DNA of 64,000 nt from an uncultured Francisella sp. GTDB taxonomy: Bacteria; Pseudomonadota; Gammaproteobacteria; Burkholderiales; Neisseriaceae. Numbering within the stretch: position 1 is the stretch's first letter; each line of letters opens with the position of its first letter. Position numbers and translations under genes: made by a program. Below are positions 51,847 to 61,754 of this stretch, piece by piece. Location of the stretch: NCBI GenBank assembly GCA_943913135.1, contig CALTVE010000002.1:372001-436000 (forward strand). The letters run 5' to 3'. Below the pieces are notes generated by a model that saw only the letters and a list, made by a program, of their open reading frames with translations, was not told the origin of the DNA and did no database searches.

Positions 51847-54120
51847 ATGATCCAATTAGAGATTGATGGTAAACAAGTTTCCGCCGAGAAAGGTACTTCT
51901 GTACTGGAAGCAGCGACTCAAAGTGGGGCTTTTATTCCTCACTTTTGCTACCACAAGAAACTGTCTATAGCGGCCAATTGCCGTATGTGCCTGGTGGAAG
52001 TAGAAAAAGCGCCTAAGCCTCAACCTGCTTGTGCGACCTCTGTGACCGAAGGAATGAAGGTTTTCACTCATTCTAAGCTTGCTAAAGAGGCTCAACGGGG
52101 GGTGATGGAATTTTTGTTGATCAATCATCCTTTAGACTGTCCCGTGTGTGATCAGGGGGGCGAGTGTCAATTACAGGATTTATCTGTAGGTTACGGTCAA
52201 TCTGCCAGTCGTTATATAGAGTCTAAGCGAAAGGTACCCCCTAAAGATATAGGACCTTTGGTGGGTGCTATTGAAATGTCGCGTTGTATTCACTGTACTC
52301 GCTGCATCCGTTTTACTCAAGAAATTGCTGGTTATCAAGAATTAGGGCTGAAAAATCGTGGACAACATTCAGAAATTACCTCTTTTTTAGGCGATACTTT
52401 GGACAGTGAGCTTTCTGGTAATGTGATTGATTTATGCCCAGTAGGCGCTTTAACCAGTCTGCCTTTCCGCTACAACGCGCGCACTTGGGAGCTTTCACGC
52501 CGTAAGGGCATTTCTGGCCATGATTCTTTAGGGTCCCATTTAGAAATACAAGTCAAAGATAAAATCGTACGCCGAGTCTTGCCTAGAGAAAATGAGGAGA
52601 TTAACGAATGTTGGCTATCCGATAAAGACCGCTTTGCTTACGAGGGGCTTAACCACCGAGAACGTCTGCACCAACCTATGATTAAACAGGATAATCAGTG
52701 GCTAGAAGTGGACTGGGAAACTGCGTTGCAATATGTGGTTAAAGGGCTAAGGGGGGTCGCTAAAGATCATGGAAGGCAAGCGCTTGGGGTGTGGGTTAAT
52801 AATAATAATACTTTAGAAGAGCTTTATTTACTGAAGAAACTCGCTCAAGGCTTAGGAACAGACAACATCGATGCTGCCTTAAGGCAACAAGATAGACGTT
52901 ATACAGCAAGTCAAAAAGGAGCGTTGTGGCTAGGCCAAGGAATCAATAACTTTTTAAACAGTGATGTTATTTTAGTCGTTGGAGCGCAGTTGCGTCAGGA
53001 TCAACCTTTGTTAACCGCACGCATCCGGCAAGCGGTGAAAGCGGGAACGCAATTGATTGTTTTACAAAGCTGTAAAGAAGATTTGCGTATTCCTGGGGCT
53101 AAGCAGCCTTCGGTATCGCCTTTTGCCTGGGCATCTTTCTTAGATAAAATTAAAGACAAAGAAGATCAAGAACTTGATTTTATTTTGTCGCAAGGGAAGA
53201 AAATAAATATTGTTTTAGGCGAAGAAGCACAGTTGCATCCTGATTTTTCTCATATTTATAAGAGCGCTCAGGATTTAGCAGAAGCAACAGGGGCTTATTT
53301 AGGGATTTTACCGAATGCAGCCAATGCTGTAGGCGCAGATCTATTGGGGTTGGTAGCTAAAGAGGAACATAGCTTACCCTCGATGTTAGCGACGCCGAAA
53401 AAGGCGGTGATTTTAGCCAACGTAGAACCGGATTTAGATACGGTAGATGGTCAATCAGCCTTAAATGCTTTAAGTCAGGCAGAAACCGTGATTGCTTTAT
53501 CTCCCTATGCCACCAGTAAATTAAAAGAATTCGCCGATGTATTGTTACCAGTGAGCACATATACTGAAACACCGGGAAGTTTTATCAATATGGAAGGGGC
53601 TATCCAATCTTTTTATAGCACTGCACCGGCTTTGGGCAACACCAAACCGATGTGGAAGGTATTACGTGTTTTAGGCAGCTTATTGAGTTTACCCGGGTTC
53701 GAATTTCAGTCTGCGCAGGAAGTATTAGCAGCAGCTTTATTAAGCGTTAACCTACCTGAAAGCCTCAATAATAAACTATCTCCTTTGGATGTGGGCGATA
53801 GCCGTGCCGATGACATTGCTATGTTAAGGGTAGGGGGGATAGCAATTTACAACACCGATGCCATTGTGCGCCGTGCAGCTGCCTTGCAAAAAACACCACA
53901 GGCTTTAGCACCTCCTTTACAAATTAATTCAGCAACAGCTCAATTATCGAATCTTTCTCAAGGAGATACGGTTTATATTGAAGGTCCAGAAGGAGAGGAT
54001 GTTTCTTTAACGATTGTTATAAACGATAGCATTGCTGACCACGTAGCTTATCTGCCTTTACATCAAACCAATGTTTTTGCCGGTGCTTTAATGGGTGAAC
54101 TCAGGGTTAAACGAGGGTAA
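51847..54120 (+). CDS. nuoG: NADH-quinone oxidoreductase subunit G
   Basis: Iron-sulfur subunit of 757 residues. The N-terminal ferredoxin domain has the [2Fe-2S] ligands in HFCYHKKLSIAANCRMCLVE and a later Cys (QPACATS); then His-ligated N5 (NHPLDCPVCDQGGECQLQD) and N4 (SRCIHCTRCIRF). The rest is a molybdopterin-oxidoreductase-like domain without metal cofactor evidence. The Shine-Dalgarno is weak. nuoH begins 1 base after its stop. Confidence 0.96.
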   Translation: MIQLEIDGKQVSAEKGTSVLEAATQSGAFIPHFCYHKKLSIAANCRMCLVEVEKAPKPQPACATSVTEGMKVFTHSKLAKEAQRGVMEFLLINHPLDCPVCDQGGECQLQDLSVGYGQSASRYIESKRKVPPKDIGPLVGAIEMSRCIHCTRCIRFTQEIAGYQELGLKNRGQHSEITSFLGDTLDSELSGNVIDLCPVGALTSLPFRYNARTWELSRRKGISGHDSLGSHLEIQVKDKIVRRVLPRENEEINECWLSDKDRFAYEGLNHRERLHQPMIKQDNQWLEVDWETALQYVVKGLRGVAKDHGRQALGVWVNNNNTLEELYLLKKLAQGLGTDNIDAALRQQDRRYTASQKGALWLGQGINNFLNSDVILVVGAQLRQDQPLLTARIRQAVKAGTQLIVLQSCKEDLRIPGAKQPSVSPFAWASFLDKIKDKEDQELDFILSQGKKINIVLGEEAQLHPDFSHIYKSAQDLAEATGAYLGILPNAANAVGADLLGLVAKEEHSLPSMLATPKKAVILANVEPDLDTVDGQSALNALSQAETVIALSPYATSKLKEFADVLLPVSTYTETPGSFINMEGAIQSFYSTAPALGNTKPMWKVLRVLGSLLSLPGFEFQSAQEVLAAALLSVNLPESLNNKLSPLDVGDSRADDIAMLRVGGIAIYNTDAIVRRAAALQKTPQALAPPLQINSATAQLSNLSQGDTVYIEGPEGEDVSLTIVINDSIADHVAYLPLHQTNVFAGALMGELRVKRG

Positions 54121-54121
54121 T

Positions 54122-55162
54122 ATGGACGCATTTTTTCAAAGCTTATTGGGCCCGGGAATAGGATTGACCCTCTCTATTTTGGTCAAAATTGCGATTTTGA
54201 TGGTGTGCTTGATTTTAGCAGTAGCCTATTTAACTTATTTTGAGCGCAAAGTAATTGGCTATATGCAGTTGCGGGTTGGCCCGAATGTGACTGGTCCTTT
54301 TGGTCTGATTCAACCTTTTGCCGATGTGTTTAAGATGCTTTTAAAAGAGCTTTTGCAGCCTTTAGAAGCAAATCGAGGACTTTTTTTAATTGCACCGATC
54401 ATAACTTTGCTGCCTGCTTTTGCTGTGTGGGCGGTTATTCCTTTTTCTGATCAGCTTATTATTTCCTCTATGCCATTGGGATTAGTTTATTTATTGGCCT
54501 TAGGTTCTACGGGGGTATATGGAGTAATTTTAGGAGGCTGGTCTTCAAATTCTAAATATCCTTTGTTAGGAGCGATGCGGGCTTCGGCGCAGATGATTTC
54601 GTATGAATTACCGATGGGATTTGCTATTTTAACCGTAGCACTGGTTGCTGGCACTACCAATTTAACCACTATAGTGGATAAGCAACTGGGTTCTTATGGT
54701 GTTTTTTCCTGGAATTGGCTGCCCTTATTACCCATGACCGTGATTTACTTTATTTCTGGAGTCGCAGAGACCAATCGAGCACCTTTTGATGTGGTAGAAG
54801 GGGAGTCAGAGTTGGTAGGAGGTTTTCATACCGAATACTCTGGTTTTGCCTTTGCCGTGTTTTTCTTGAGTGAATATATAAATATGATGATGATTTCTGC
54901 CTTGGCTACCCTATTGTTTTTAGGGGGGTGGCTGTCTCCATTCCCAAGATCATGGGGGGGGATGGGAGAATCCAGTTTCTTATGGATGATCCTTAAGATG
55001 GCGTTTCTTATTTTTGTCTATTTCTGGTTTCGGGCTACCTTTCCGCGTTATCGTTACGATCAAATTATGCGTTTGGGATGGAAGATTTTTATACCCATCA
55101 CGATCTTCTGGTTGATGGTGGTTGCGGTATGGTTAAAAACTCCTTGGTCAATTTGGAATTAA
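54122..55162 (+). CDS. nuoH: NADH-quinone oxidoreductase subunit H
   Basis: Membrane subunit at the quinone chamber, 346 residues with about eight helices. YFERKVIGYMQLRVGPNVTG, LIQPFADVFKMLLKEL and AETNRAPFDVVEGESELVGG are diagnostic; the last contains the conserved acidic loop. ATG 54122 gives the standard N terminus; an in-frame codon at 54095 would overlap nuoG. Confidence 0.96.
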   Translation: MDAFFQSLLGPGIGLTLSILVKIAILMVCLILAVAYLTYFERKVIGYMQLRVGPNVTGPFGLIQPFADVFKMLLKELLQPLEANRGLFLIAPIITLLPAFAVWAVIPFSDQLIISSMPLGLVYLLALGSTGVYGVILGGWSSNSKYPLLGAMRASAQMISYELPMGFAILTVALVAGTTNLTTIVDKQLGSYGVFSWNWLPLLPMTVIYFISGVAETNRAPFDVVEGESELVGGFHTEYSGFAFAVFFLSEYINMMMISALATLLFLGGWLSPFPRSWGGMGESSFLWMILKMAFLIFVYFWFRATFPRYRYDQIMRLGWKIFIPITIFWLMVVAVWLKTPWSIWN

Positions 55163-55178
55163 GGGAGGTAACAAAAAT

Positions 55179-55658
55179 ATGTTGCGATTGATCAAGACAT
55201 TTGCCCTAACAGAATTACTGCATGGTTTGTGGGTGACTTTAAAGACTTTTTTTACTCCCAAAGACACGGTGATGTTCCCCCTAGAGACTATACCGCAATC
55301 GGTGCGGTTTCGCGGCCTGCATGCACAAAGACGTTATCCCGATGGCGAAGAAAGATGTATTGCGTGTAAACTGTGCGAGGCGGTATGCCCGGCGATGGCG
55401 ATCACTATTGATGTTCAGACTGCGCCGGATGGCCAAAGAAGAACAGCGACTTATGATATTGATCTTACCAAGTGTATTTTTTGTGGTTTTTGTGAGGAAG
55501 CGTGCCCAGTAGATGCGATCGTGCAAACTCAGATTTTGCAATATCACGGTGAAGAGCAGGGAGATTTATATTATACCAAACCCATGCTTTTAGCCATTGG
55601 TGATCGCTATGCACCAGAGATTTCTCGGGCTAAATTGGAAGATGCGCCTTATAAGTAA
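55179..55658 (+). CDS. nuoI: NADH-quinone oxidoreductase subunit I
   Basis: Ferredoxin-like 23-kDa subunit of 159 residues carrying clusters N6a and N6b. Two classical motifs are seen, CIACKLCEAVCPAMAI and CIFCGFCEEACPVDAI, after an amphipathic N-terminal helix. GGGAGG lies about 9 bases before the ATG. Confidence 0.97.
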   Translation: MLRLIKTFALTELLHGLWVTLKTFFTPKDTVMFPLETIPQSVRFRGLHAQRRYPDGEERCIACKLCEAVCPAMAITIDVQTAPDGQRRTATYDIDLTKCIFCGFCEEACPVDAIVQTQILQYHGEEQGDLYYTKPMLLAIGDRYAPEISRAKLEDAPYK

Positions 55659-55681
55659 ACTAAAGATGAAGCGATTGGATA

Positions 55682-56347
55682 ATGAACTATTTGTTATTGG
55701 TATTATTTTATATTTTTGCTGTATTACTGCTGTTTTCAGCAATTAAAGTAGTGACGGTTAAAAATCCAGTAAAAGCCGCACTGTGGCTTGTCTTAACCTT
55801 TGCCTTAAGCAGTGGCGAATGGATTTTAATTCAGGCAGATTTTTTAGGTATTTTACTGTTGCTCGTTTATGTGGGGGCAGTGATGGTGCTGTTTCTCTTT
55901 GTAATTATGATGATAAATGTGGATATCGAAACTTTGCGGGCGGGCTTTTGGCGTAATTTACCTGTATCCCTTTTAATTGGGATAATCGTTATTGCCGTTT
56001 TACTATTGATTTTCCTAAGCCCACAGACGCAGTTAAATGCGATCAATTCTTTTGAACCGGTCGATATCAACCATAGCTCTCTTAAAGCGCTAGCCCAGCT
56101 TCTGTACAGTGAGAACTACCGCATTGCTATAGAGCTATCAGCGGTATTACTTCTCCTTGGGATGGTCGCAGCGATTTCTTTGGTGCACCGTAAAGAAGAA
56201 TTTGGTAAGCGTACTTTTCCGGGCCATCAAGTGAAGGTAAATCCTAAGAGAGGCCGAATCCAATTGAGGAAGTTACCGGTAGAAGTGGAAAAAGAAAACG
56301 AGCCTACAAGAGAAGAAATGCCTTCTTCAGAAGAGGAGCAATCATGA
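55682..56347 (+). CDS. nuoJ: NADH-quinone oxidoreductase subunit J
   Basis: Membrane subunit with five predicted helices in the first 165 residues; LVYVGAVMVLFLFVIMMIN is the conserved helix 3 with its pi-bulge region. Residues about 170-221 form a charged cytoplasmic tail ending in a Glu-rich stretch, longer than in E. coli (184 residues). Ends in an ATGA overlap with nuoK. Confidence 0.94.
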   Translation: MNYLLLVLFYIFAVLLLFSAIKVVTVKNPVKAALWLVLTFALSSGEWILIQADFLGILLLLVYVGAVMVLFLFVIMMINVDIETLRAGFWRNLPVSLLIGIIVIAVLLLIFLSPQTQLNAINSFEPVDINHSSLKALAQLLYSENYRIAIELSAVLLLLGMVAAISLVHRKEEFGKRTFPGHQVKVNPKRGRIQLRKLPVEVEKENEPTREEMPSSEEEQS

Positions 56348-56652
56348 CCTTGACCCTGACTCATTATCTAATTCTTTCCTCATTGTTATTTGGGATTTCA
56401 GCGATGGGGATTTTCATGAATCGGAAAAACGTTTTGATTTTGTTAATGTCTATCGAGTTAATGCTGCTGGCAGTGAATTACAATTTTGTCGCCTTTTCTC
56501 GCTTTATGAATGATTTATCTGGCCAAGTATTTGTATTTTTCATTTTGGCGATAGCAGCTACCGAATCAGCGGTAGGCTTGGCGATTATCGTATTGATTTA
56601 CCGTAATCGTAAAAGCATCAATATTAAAGAACTGAGCGAATTGAAAGGCTAG
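56344..56652 (+). CDS. nuoK: NADH-quinone oxidoreductase subunit K
   Basis: A 102-residue three-helix proton-channel subunit. The two functionally important membrane glutamates are in LLMSIELMLLAVNYNFVAF and AIAATESAVGLAIIVLIYR. The family length is about 100 residues. Overlaps nuoJ by 4 bases; nuoL follows after 18 bases. Confidence 0.96.
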   Translation: MTLTLTHYLILSSLLFGISAMGIFMNRKNVLILLMSIELMLLAVNYNFVAFSRFMNDLSGQVFVFFILAIAATESAVGLAIIVLIYRNRKSINIKELSELKG

Positions 56653-56670
56653 AAGGCGGAGTCACTGGAT

Positions 56671-58707
56671 ATGAATCTTATAGATATTTATCTCACTATT
56701 GTTTTAGCGCCGCTTATAGGTTCTATTATCGCCGGTTTATTGGGAAAGAGGATTGGTATCAGAGCCAGTCATTCGATTACTATTTTGGGCGTGTTTATTT
56801 CAGCATTATTGTCGATATATGTGCTAATTGGTTTTATTAACAACACGATCCCCCGTTTTAACGAGAGTATTTACACGTGGGCGACAGTAGGAAATCTCCA
56901 ATTATCAGTAGGATTCTTGGTGGATCGTCTAACTGCTGTGATGATGGCGGTAGTAACCAGCGTTTCTTTGATGGTACATATCTATACTATCGGTTATATG
57001 AAGGGAGATCCAGGCTATCAACGTTTTTTTAGCTATATTTCTTTATTTACTTTTGCCATGTTAATGCTATTAATGAGCAATAATTTTGTGCAATTGTTTT
57101 TTGGCTGGGAAGGAGTAGGGCTGGTCTCTTACCTATTGATTGGATTTTGGTTTAAAAAATCAACTGCAATTTATGCCAACTTAAAAGCTTTTTTAGTCAA
57201 TAGAGCAGGTGATTTTGGATTATTGCTCGGCATAGGCTTAGTGTTTGCTTATTTTGGTGCTGGCTTAGATTACGATGCTGTCTTTAAAGCAGCGCCTGCT
57301 TTGCAGGATACTATGATTACCCTTTTTCCCGGGTGGAAGTGTCATTTACTGACCGCCACCTGTATTTTTCTTTTTATTGGGGCGATGGCTAAATCGGCCC
57401 AGTTTCCTTTACATGTCTGGTTACCTGACTCTATGGAAGGTCCTACACCTATTTCTGCCTTGATCCACGCAGCAACCATGGTGACGGCGGGTATTTTTAT
57501 GGTAGCCCGAATGTCTCCTTTATATGAGCTTTCGAACACGGCTTTAAACTTTATTATTGTGATTGGCGCCATTACGGCTCTTTTTATGGGTTTGGTAGGA
57601 ATGGTGCAAAACGATATCAAACGAGTGGTTGCGTATTCTACCTTATCCCAGCTTGGTTATATGATGGCTGCCATGGGTGCTTCTGCCTATGCAGTAGGAA
57701 TCTTCCATGTGATGACGCATGCCTTTTTTAAAGCACTTTTATTCTTAGCGGCGGGTTCTGTCATTATCGGCATGCACCATGATCAAGACATGCGCAACAT
57801 GGGGGGCTTAAGAAAATATATGCCAATAACATGGGTTACCCTGTTATTGGGAAGTCTTTCTTTGATTGGTACGCCCTTTTTTGCTGGCTTTTATTCCAAA
57901 GAAAGCATTTTAGATGCGGTGTATTTATCTAATCAGCCCTCTTCTTTGATTGCGTATTGGGCATTAACCATTAGTGTGTTTGTAACTGCATTTTATTCTT
58001 TTCGCCTTTATTTTATGGTGTTTCATGGCGATGAAAAATGGAAGAAAAAAAATTTTCATCCTTCTGGGCCGGCAGCAGAGGATACACATCTAGGTTTAAG
58101 TAAGCATCAAGAACCTCATGAAAGCCCCTGGACCATGACCATGCCATTAATTCTTTTAGCAATTCCTTCAGTATGCATCGGTTATTTTGCGATTCAGCCT
58201 TTTATTCAAGGAGGGTTTTTTAATTCAGCCATTATGACCGACCCTGCTTTGCATCCGGCGATATCTGAGATGGCTGGTGAATTTAAAGGAGCCGCGACTA
58301 TGGGGCGGCATGGCTTTTTTTCTTTGCCTTTTTGGTTGGCGGTTTTGGGAGTAGTCATGGCTTTTGTGATGTATAGCTTAATCCCTAAACTACCCGCGAG
58401 GATAAAAAGTATTTTCCAACCGATTTATACTTTACTGGACCATAAGTACTATATGGATGAACTGTATTCGTTGATTTTTGCGAAAGGTTCACAAAAACTA
58501 GGACGTTTTCTCTGGCAAGTAGGGGATGTGTTGTTAATCGACAATGGGATTGTCAACGGCACAGTAAGGGCAGTAGCGGCCTGCTCTGCAGCTTTGCGTA
58601 AACTGCAAACCGGATATATTTATAGCTATGCAATGGCTATGGTGTTGGGTTTACTGGTGCTGATGGTGTTGTGGTTTTACCCAGTCATCATACAGACGTT
58701 CTTATAA
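56671..58707 (+). CDS. nuoL: NADH-quinone oxidoreductase subunit L
   Basis: Largest antiporter-like subunit, 678 residues. WEGVGLVSYLLIGFWF carries the conserved Glu, FPLHVWLPDSMEGPTPISAL and the following HAATMVTAGIFM line the channel, and the C-terminal part supplies the long lateral helix (about 550-678). Expected to pump protons at the far end of the membrane arm. Confidence 0.96.
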   Translation: MNLIDIYLTIVLAPLIGSIIAGLLGKRIGIRASHSITILGVFISALLSIYVLIGFINNTIPRFNESIYTWATVGNLQLSVGFLVDRLTAVMMAVVTSVSLMVHIYTIGYMKGDPGYQRFFSYISLFTFAMLMLLMSNNFVQLFFGWEGVGLVSYLLIGFWFKKSTAIYANLKAFLVNRAGDFGLLLGIGLVFAYFGAGLDYDAVFKAAPALQDTMITLFPGWKCHLLTATCIFLFIGAMAKSAQFPLHVWLPDSMEGPTPISALIHAATMVTAGIFMVARMSPLYELSNTALNFIIVIGAITALFMGLVGMVQNDIKRVVAYSTLSQLGYMMAAMGASAYAVGIFHVMTHAFFKALLFLAAGSVIIGMHHDQDMRNMGGLRKYMPITWVTLLLGSLSLIGTPFFAGFYSKESILDAVYLSNQPSSLIAYWALTISVFVTAFYSFRLYFMVFHGDEKWKKKNFHPSGPAAEDTHLGLSKHQEPHESPWTMTMPLILLAIPSVCIGYFAIQPFIQGGFFNSAIMTDPALHPAISEMAGEFKGAATMGRHGFFSLPFWLAVLGVVMAFVMYSLIPKLPARIKSIFQPIYTLLDHKYYMDELYSLIFAKGSQKLGRFLWQVGDVLLIDNGIVNGTVRAVAACSAALRKLQTGYIYSYAMAMVLGLLVLMVLWFYPVIIQTFL

Positions 58708-58722
58708 GAAGTGGGCTCTAAC

Positions 58723-60216
58723 ATGAATCATATTTTAAGTTATATTATTTGGTTGCCTATCTTTTTTGGCATATTGGTATTGTTGTGCAGTTCTAAAAAG
58801 CATCTACTTTTGGCTCGGGTGGTCGCTTTGGTCGGTAGTTTATTAGGGTTTTTAGTGACCATTCCTTTGTATTTATATTTCTCTCCTGCCACAGCACACA
58901 TGCAATTTATGGAACAATTGCCGTGGGTAAACATATGGCATTTACAGTATCACTTGGGAGTAGATGGCTTATCTGTCTTCTTTTTGATGCTCAATAGCTT
59001 AATCACGTTTTTAGTAGTGATAGCTGGGTGGCAAGTGATTCAAAAACAGACGGCCCAATATTTAGCCGCTTTCTTGATCATGTCAGGCTTAATCAATGGT
59101 ACGTTTGCTTCTTTAAACGCCATTTTATTCTATGTTTTTTTCGAAGGCATGTTGATTCCGATGTATTTAATCATTGGAGTCTGGGGTGGACCAAGAAGGG
59201 TCTATGCGTCAATTAAATTTTTCCTTTACACTTTATTGGGCTCTTTGTTAATGCTGGTAGCATTGATATATCTCTCTTATTTAGCAGGGGGGAGCTTTGA
59301 AATCGAAGATTTTTATCGCATTGCCCACATGGGTTTAAACGTCCAAATATTGCTATTTACCGCTTTTTTCTTATCTTTTGCCGTGAAAGTACCGATGTGG
59401 CCGGTGCATACATGGTTGCCTGATGCGCACGTGGAAGCACCTACGGGTGGTTCTATGGTATTAGCAGCGATTACCTTGAAGATTGGTGGATATGGTTTTT
59501 TGCGATTTATCCTGCCCATTTTGCCTGATGCCTCCCGTTATTTGGCCCCTGTTATCGTTACTTTATCGTTGATTGCAATTATTTATATCGGCTTTGTGGC
59601 TTTAATTCAAAAAGACATGAAAAAGCTAGTTGCTTATTCTTCTATCAGTCATATGGGCTTTGTAACTTTAGGAGCTTTCTTGTTTATAGGTAGTACCTTA
59701 AACATCATTGCTTTACAAGGCTCTTTATTGCAAATGATTTCCCATGGGTTTGTATCGGCAGGGATGTTTATGTGTATAGGGGTGCTCTACGACCGTTTAC
59801 ATACGCGTGAGATTGCCGCCTATGGAGGGGTCGCCAATCGTATGCCTAAATTTGCTGCCTTTATGATGTTATTTGCAATGGCCGATGCTGGGCTACCCGG
59901 TACTTCTGGCTTCGTGGGTGAATTTTTAGTACTTATGGGTGCCGAGCAAGTTAGTTTTGCCATAGCTTTTTTAGCGGCTGTGACCTTAGTGTTGGGCGCT
60001 GGTTATACTTTGTGGATGTACAAACGGGTAATTTTCGGTGATGTTGCCAATAAGCAAGTGGATCATTTGCAGGACATCAATAAGCGTGAGTTTTTCATTT
60101 TGACCGTTTTGGCAATTTTTGTGTTGGGTATGGGGGTTTATCCTCAGTTTTTTACAGAGCTGTTAAATGCCTCTACTCACCATCTGGCTGAACTTGCAGC
60201 AGTCAGCAAGATTTGA
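58723..60216 (+). CDS. nuoM: NADH-quinone oxidoreductase subunit M
   Basis: Second antiporter-like subunit. FFEGMLIPMYLIIGVWGG has the conserved Glu and HTWLPDAHVEAPTGGSMVLA the channel Lys/His environment; MADAGLPGTSGFVGEFLVL is also typical. The ATG at 58723 gives 497 residues; GTG at 58711, 4 bases after nuoL, is in frame and possible. Confidence 0.95.
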   Translation: MNHILSYIIWLPIFFGILVLLCSSKKHLLLARVVALVGSLLGFLVTIPLYLYFSPATAHMQFMEQLPWVNIWHLQYHLGVDGLSVFFLMLNSLITFLVVIAGWQVIQKQTAQYLAAFLIMSGLINGTFASLNAILFYVFFEGMLIPMYLIIGVWGGPRRVYASIKFFLYTLLGSLLMLVALIYLSYLAGGSFEIEDFYRIAHMGLNVQILLFTAFFLSFAVKVPMWPVHTWLPDAHVEAPTGGSMVLAAITLKIGGYGFLRFILPILPDASRYLAPVIVTLSLIAIIYIGFVALIQKDMKKLVAYSSISHMGFVTLGAFLFIGSTLNIIALQGSLLQMISHGFVSAGMFMCIGVLYDRLHTREIAAYGGVANRMPKFAAFMMLFAMADAGLPGTSGFVGEFLVLMGAEQVSFAIAFLAAVTLVLGAGYTLWMYKRVIFGDVANKQVDHLQDINKREFFILTVLAIFVLGMGVYPQFFTELLNASTHHLAELAAVSKI

Positions 60217-60233
60217 TTTAAGGACCTTTAGCA

Positions 60234-61754
60234 ATGAACGCATTGACGGATTTTACTTCACTTTTACTGAGCAACCCTATTTGGAGTTTGTTGCCGGATA
60301 TCGTGCTTCTGTGTTTATTGGCTGCAGCTTTAGTAGTGGATTTACTTTTTCAAGAAAAAAAGGCACCCTCAGCGGTAGAAGGGGTAACTTTAATCGGTAT
60401 GGTACTGGTGTTTACAGTGCAGCTGATTGTTTTTTTATCGACTCTATACATCGGCAAGCCCCTATTTGCCTATGGTACGATGGTTATTAATGATGGCCTG
60501 TCAAATTTTGCCAAACTGACCATGTATGTTTTAAGTTTTCTTGGTTTGGTGTATGCAAAACAATACTTGAAGCAACAGGGTATCTTCAGAAGTGAGTATT
60601 ATCTTCTGGTTCTTTTTGCTCTATTAGGCATGAATGTAATGGTTAGTTCAGAAAATTACATTCTTTTGTTTATTGGCCTTGAGCTGTTGTCGCTGGCCTT
60701 ATATGCGTTTATCGCAATTAAAGGCAATTGTGTTATCGCCACGGAAGCAGCGCTGAAGTATTTTGTTCTAGGTTCCTTAGCCTCTGGAATTTTGTTATTT
60801 GGCATTTCTATGATTTATGGAGCCAGCAGTTCGGTAGACTTATTCACGGTGGCTGAACGAAGTATGTCTATGGAAACGGGCCGGCGAGTGTTATTGCTTT
60901 TGGGCGTAGTATTTGTGGTAGTAGGGATTTGTTTTAAATTTGGAGCGGCGCCTTTTCACATGTGGGTACCGGATGTATATGCAGGGGCCCCTACTTCGGT
61001 TACGTTGATTATTAGTACTGCGCCTAAAATCGCAGTAGTGATTTTTGCTTATCGGATTTTATGGCAATCTTTAGGGATTCATTTTATTCATTGGTCGCTT
61101 ATGCTACAGTTGATTGCGGTAATTTCTTTGTTAATGGGTAACATTGCGGCGGTGTTGCAGACCAATGTGAAACGTATGCTCGGTTATTCGACTGTCGCCC
61201 ACATGGGGTTTGTTATTCTCGGTTTGGCAGCCAATCAAGAAGCCGCCGGCAGTGGTATCAGTAGCAGTGGATTTATCAGTGCTTTTTTTTATGCACTGAC
61301 TTATGGGGCGATGTCAGCAGTCGCCTTTGGGGTATTGGTGGCGGTTTCTAAAAAAGGTAAGGAAGTTAACACACTACAGGATTTAGCAGGCTTAAACCGC
61401 CTTCACCCGCTATTGGCCTTTTTGATGCTGTTAACCCTGTTCTCTATGGCAGGTATTCCTCCTTTATTGGGATTTTACGCTAAGTTTTATGTAATCTACA
61501 CGATGGTTTCTTTAGGCTGGATAGAGATTTCAATTTTTGCGGTGGTTATGTCCTTGATTGGCGCGTTTTACTATCTGCGCGTAGTTAAAGCAATGTATTT
61601 TGATGTCCCTATAAGTGATGAGGAAGCAGAAAAAGTTGATTTTACTAATATTGGCAAAGTCTTGTTAACAATTAATGCTTTGGTGCTCTTAGTCCTGGGG
61701 ATATTCCCGACTCCCTTGGTCCGCCTTTGCCAGTATGTTTTTCAGGTAAGCTAG
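60234..61754 (+). CDS. nuoN: NADH-quinone oxidoreductase subunit N
   Basis: Third antiporter-like subunit and last gene of the complex I operon, 506 residues. FIGLELLSLALYAFIAI holds the conserved Glu, and FHMWVPDVYAGAPTSVTLII the channel segment. Its stop codon is immediately followed by the end of the convergent lptB gene with no spacer, and no terminator hairpin is visible. Confidence 0.96.
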   Translation: MNALTDFTSLLLSNPIWSLLPDIVLLCLLAAALVVDLLFQEKKAPSAVEGVTLIGMVLVFTVQLIVFLSTLYIGKPLFAYGTMVINDGLSNFAKLTMYVLSFLGLVYAKQYLKQQGIFRSEYYLLVLFALLGMNVMVSSENYILLFIGLELLSLALYAFIAIKGNCVIATEAALKYFVLGSLASGILLFGISMIYGASSSVDLFTVAERSMSMETGRRVLLLLGVVFVVVGICFKFGAAPFHMWVPDVYAGAPTSVTLIISTAPKIAVVIFAYRILWQSLGIHFIHWSLMLQLIAVISLLMGNIAAVLQTNVKRMLGYSTVAHMGFVILGLAANQEAAGSGISSSGFISAFFYALTYGAMSAVAFGVLVAVSKKGKEVNTLQDLAGLNRLHPLLAFLMLLTLFSMAGIPPLLGFYAKFYVIYTMVSLGWIEISIFAVVMSLIGAFYYLRVVKAMYFDVPISDEEAEKVDFTNIGKVLLTINALVLLVLGIFPTPLVRLCQYVFQVS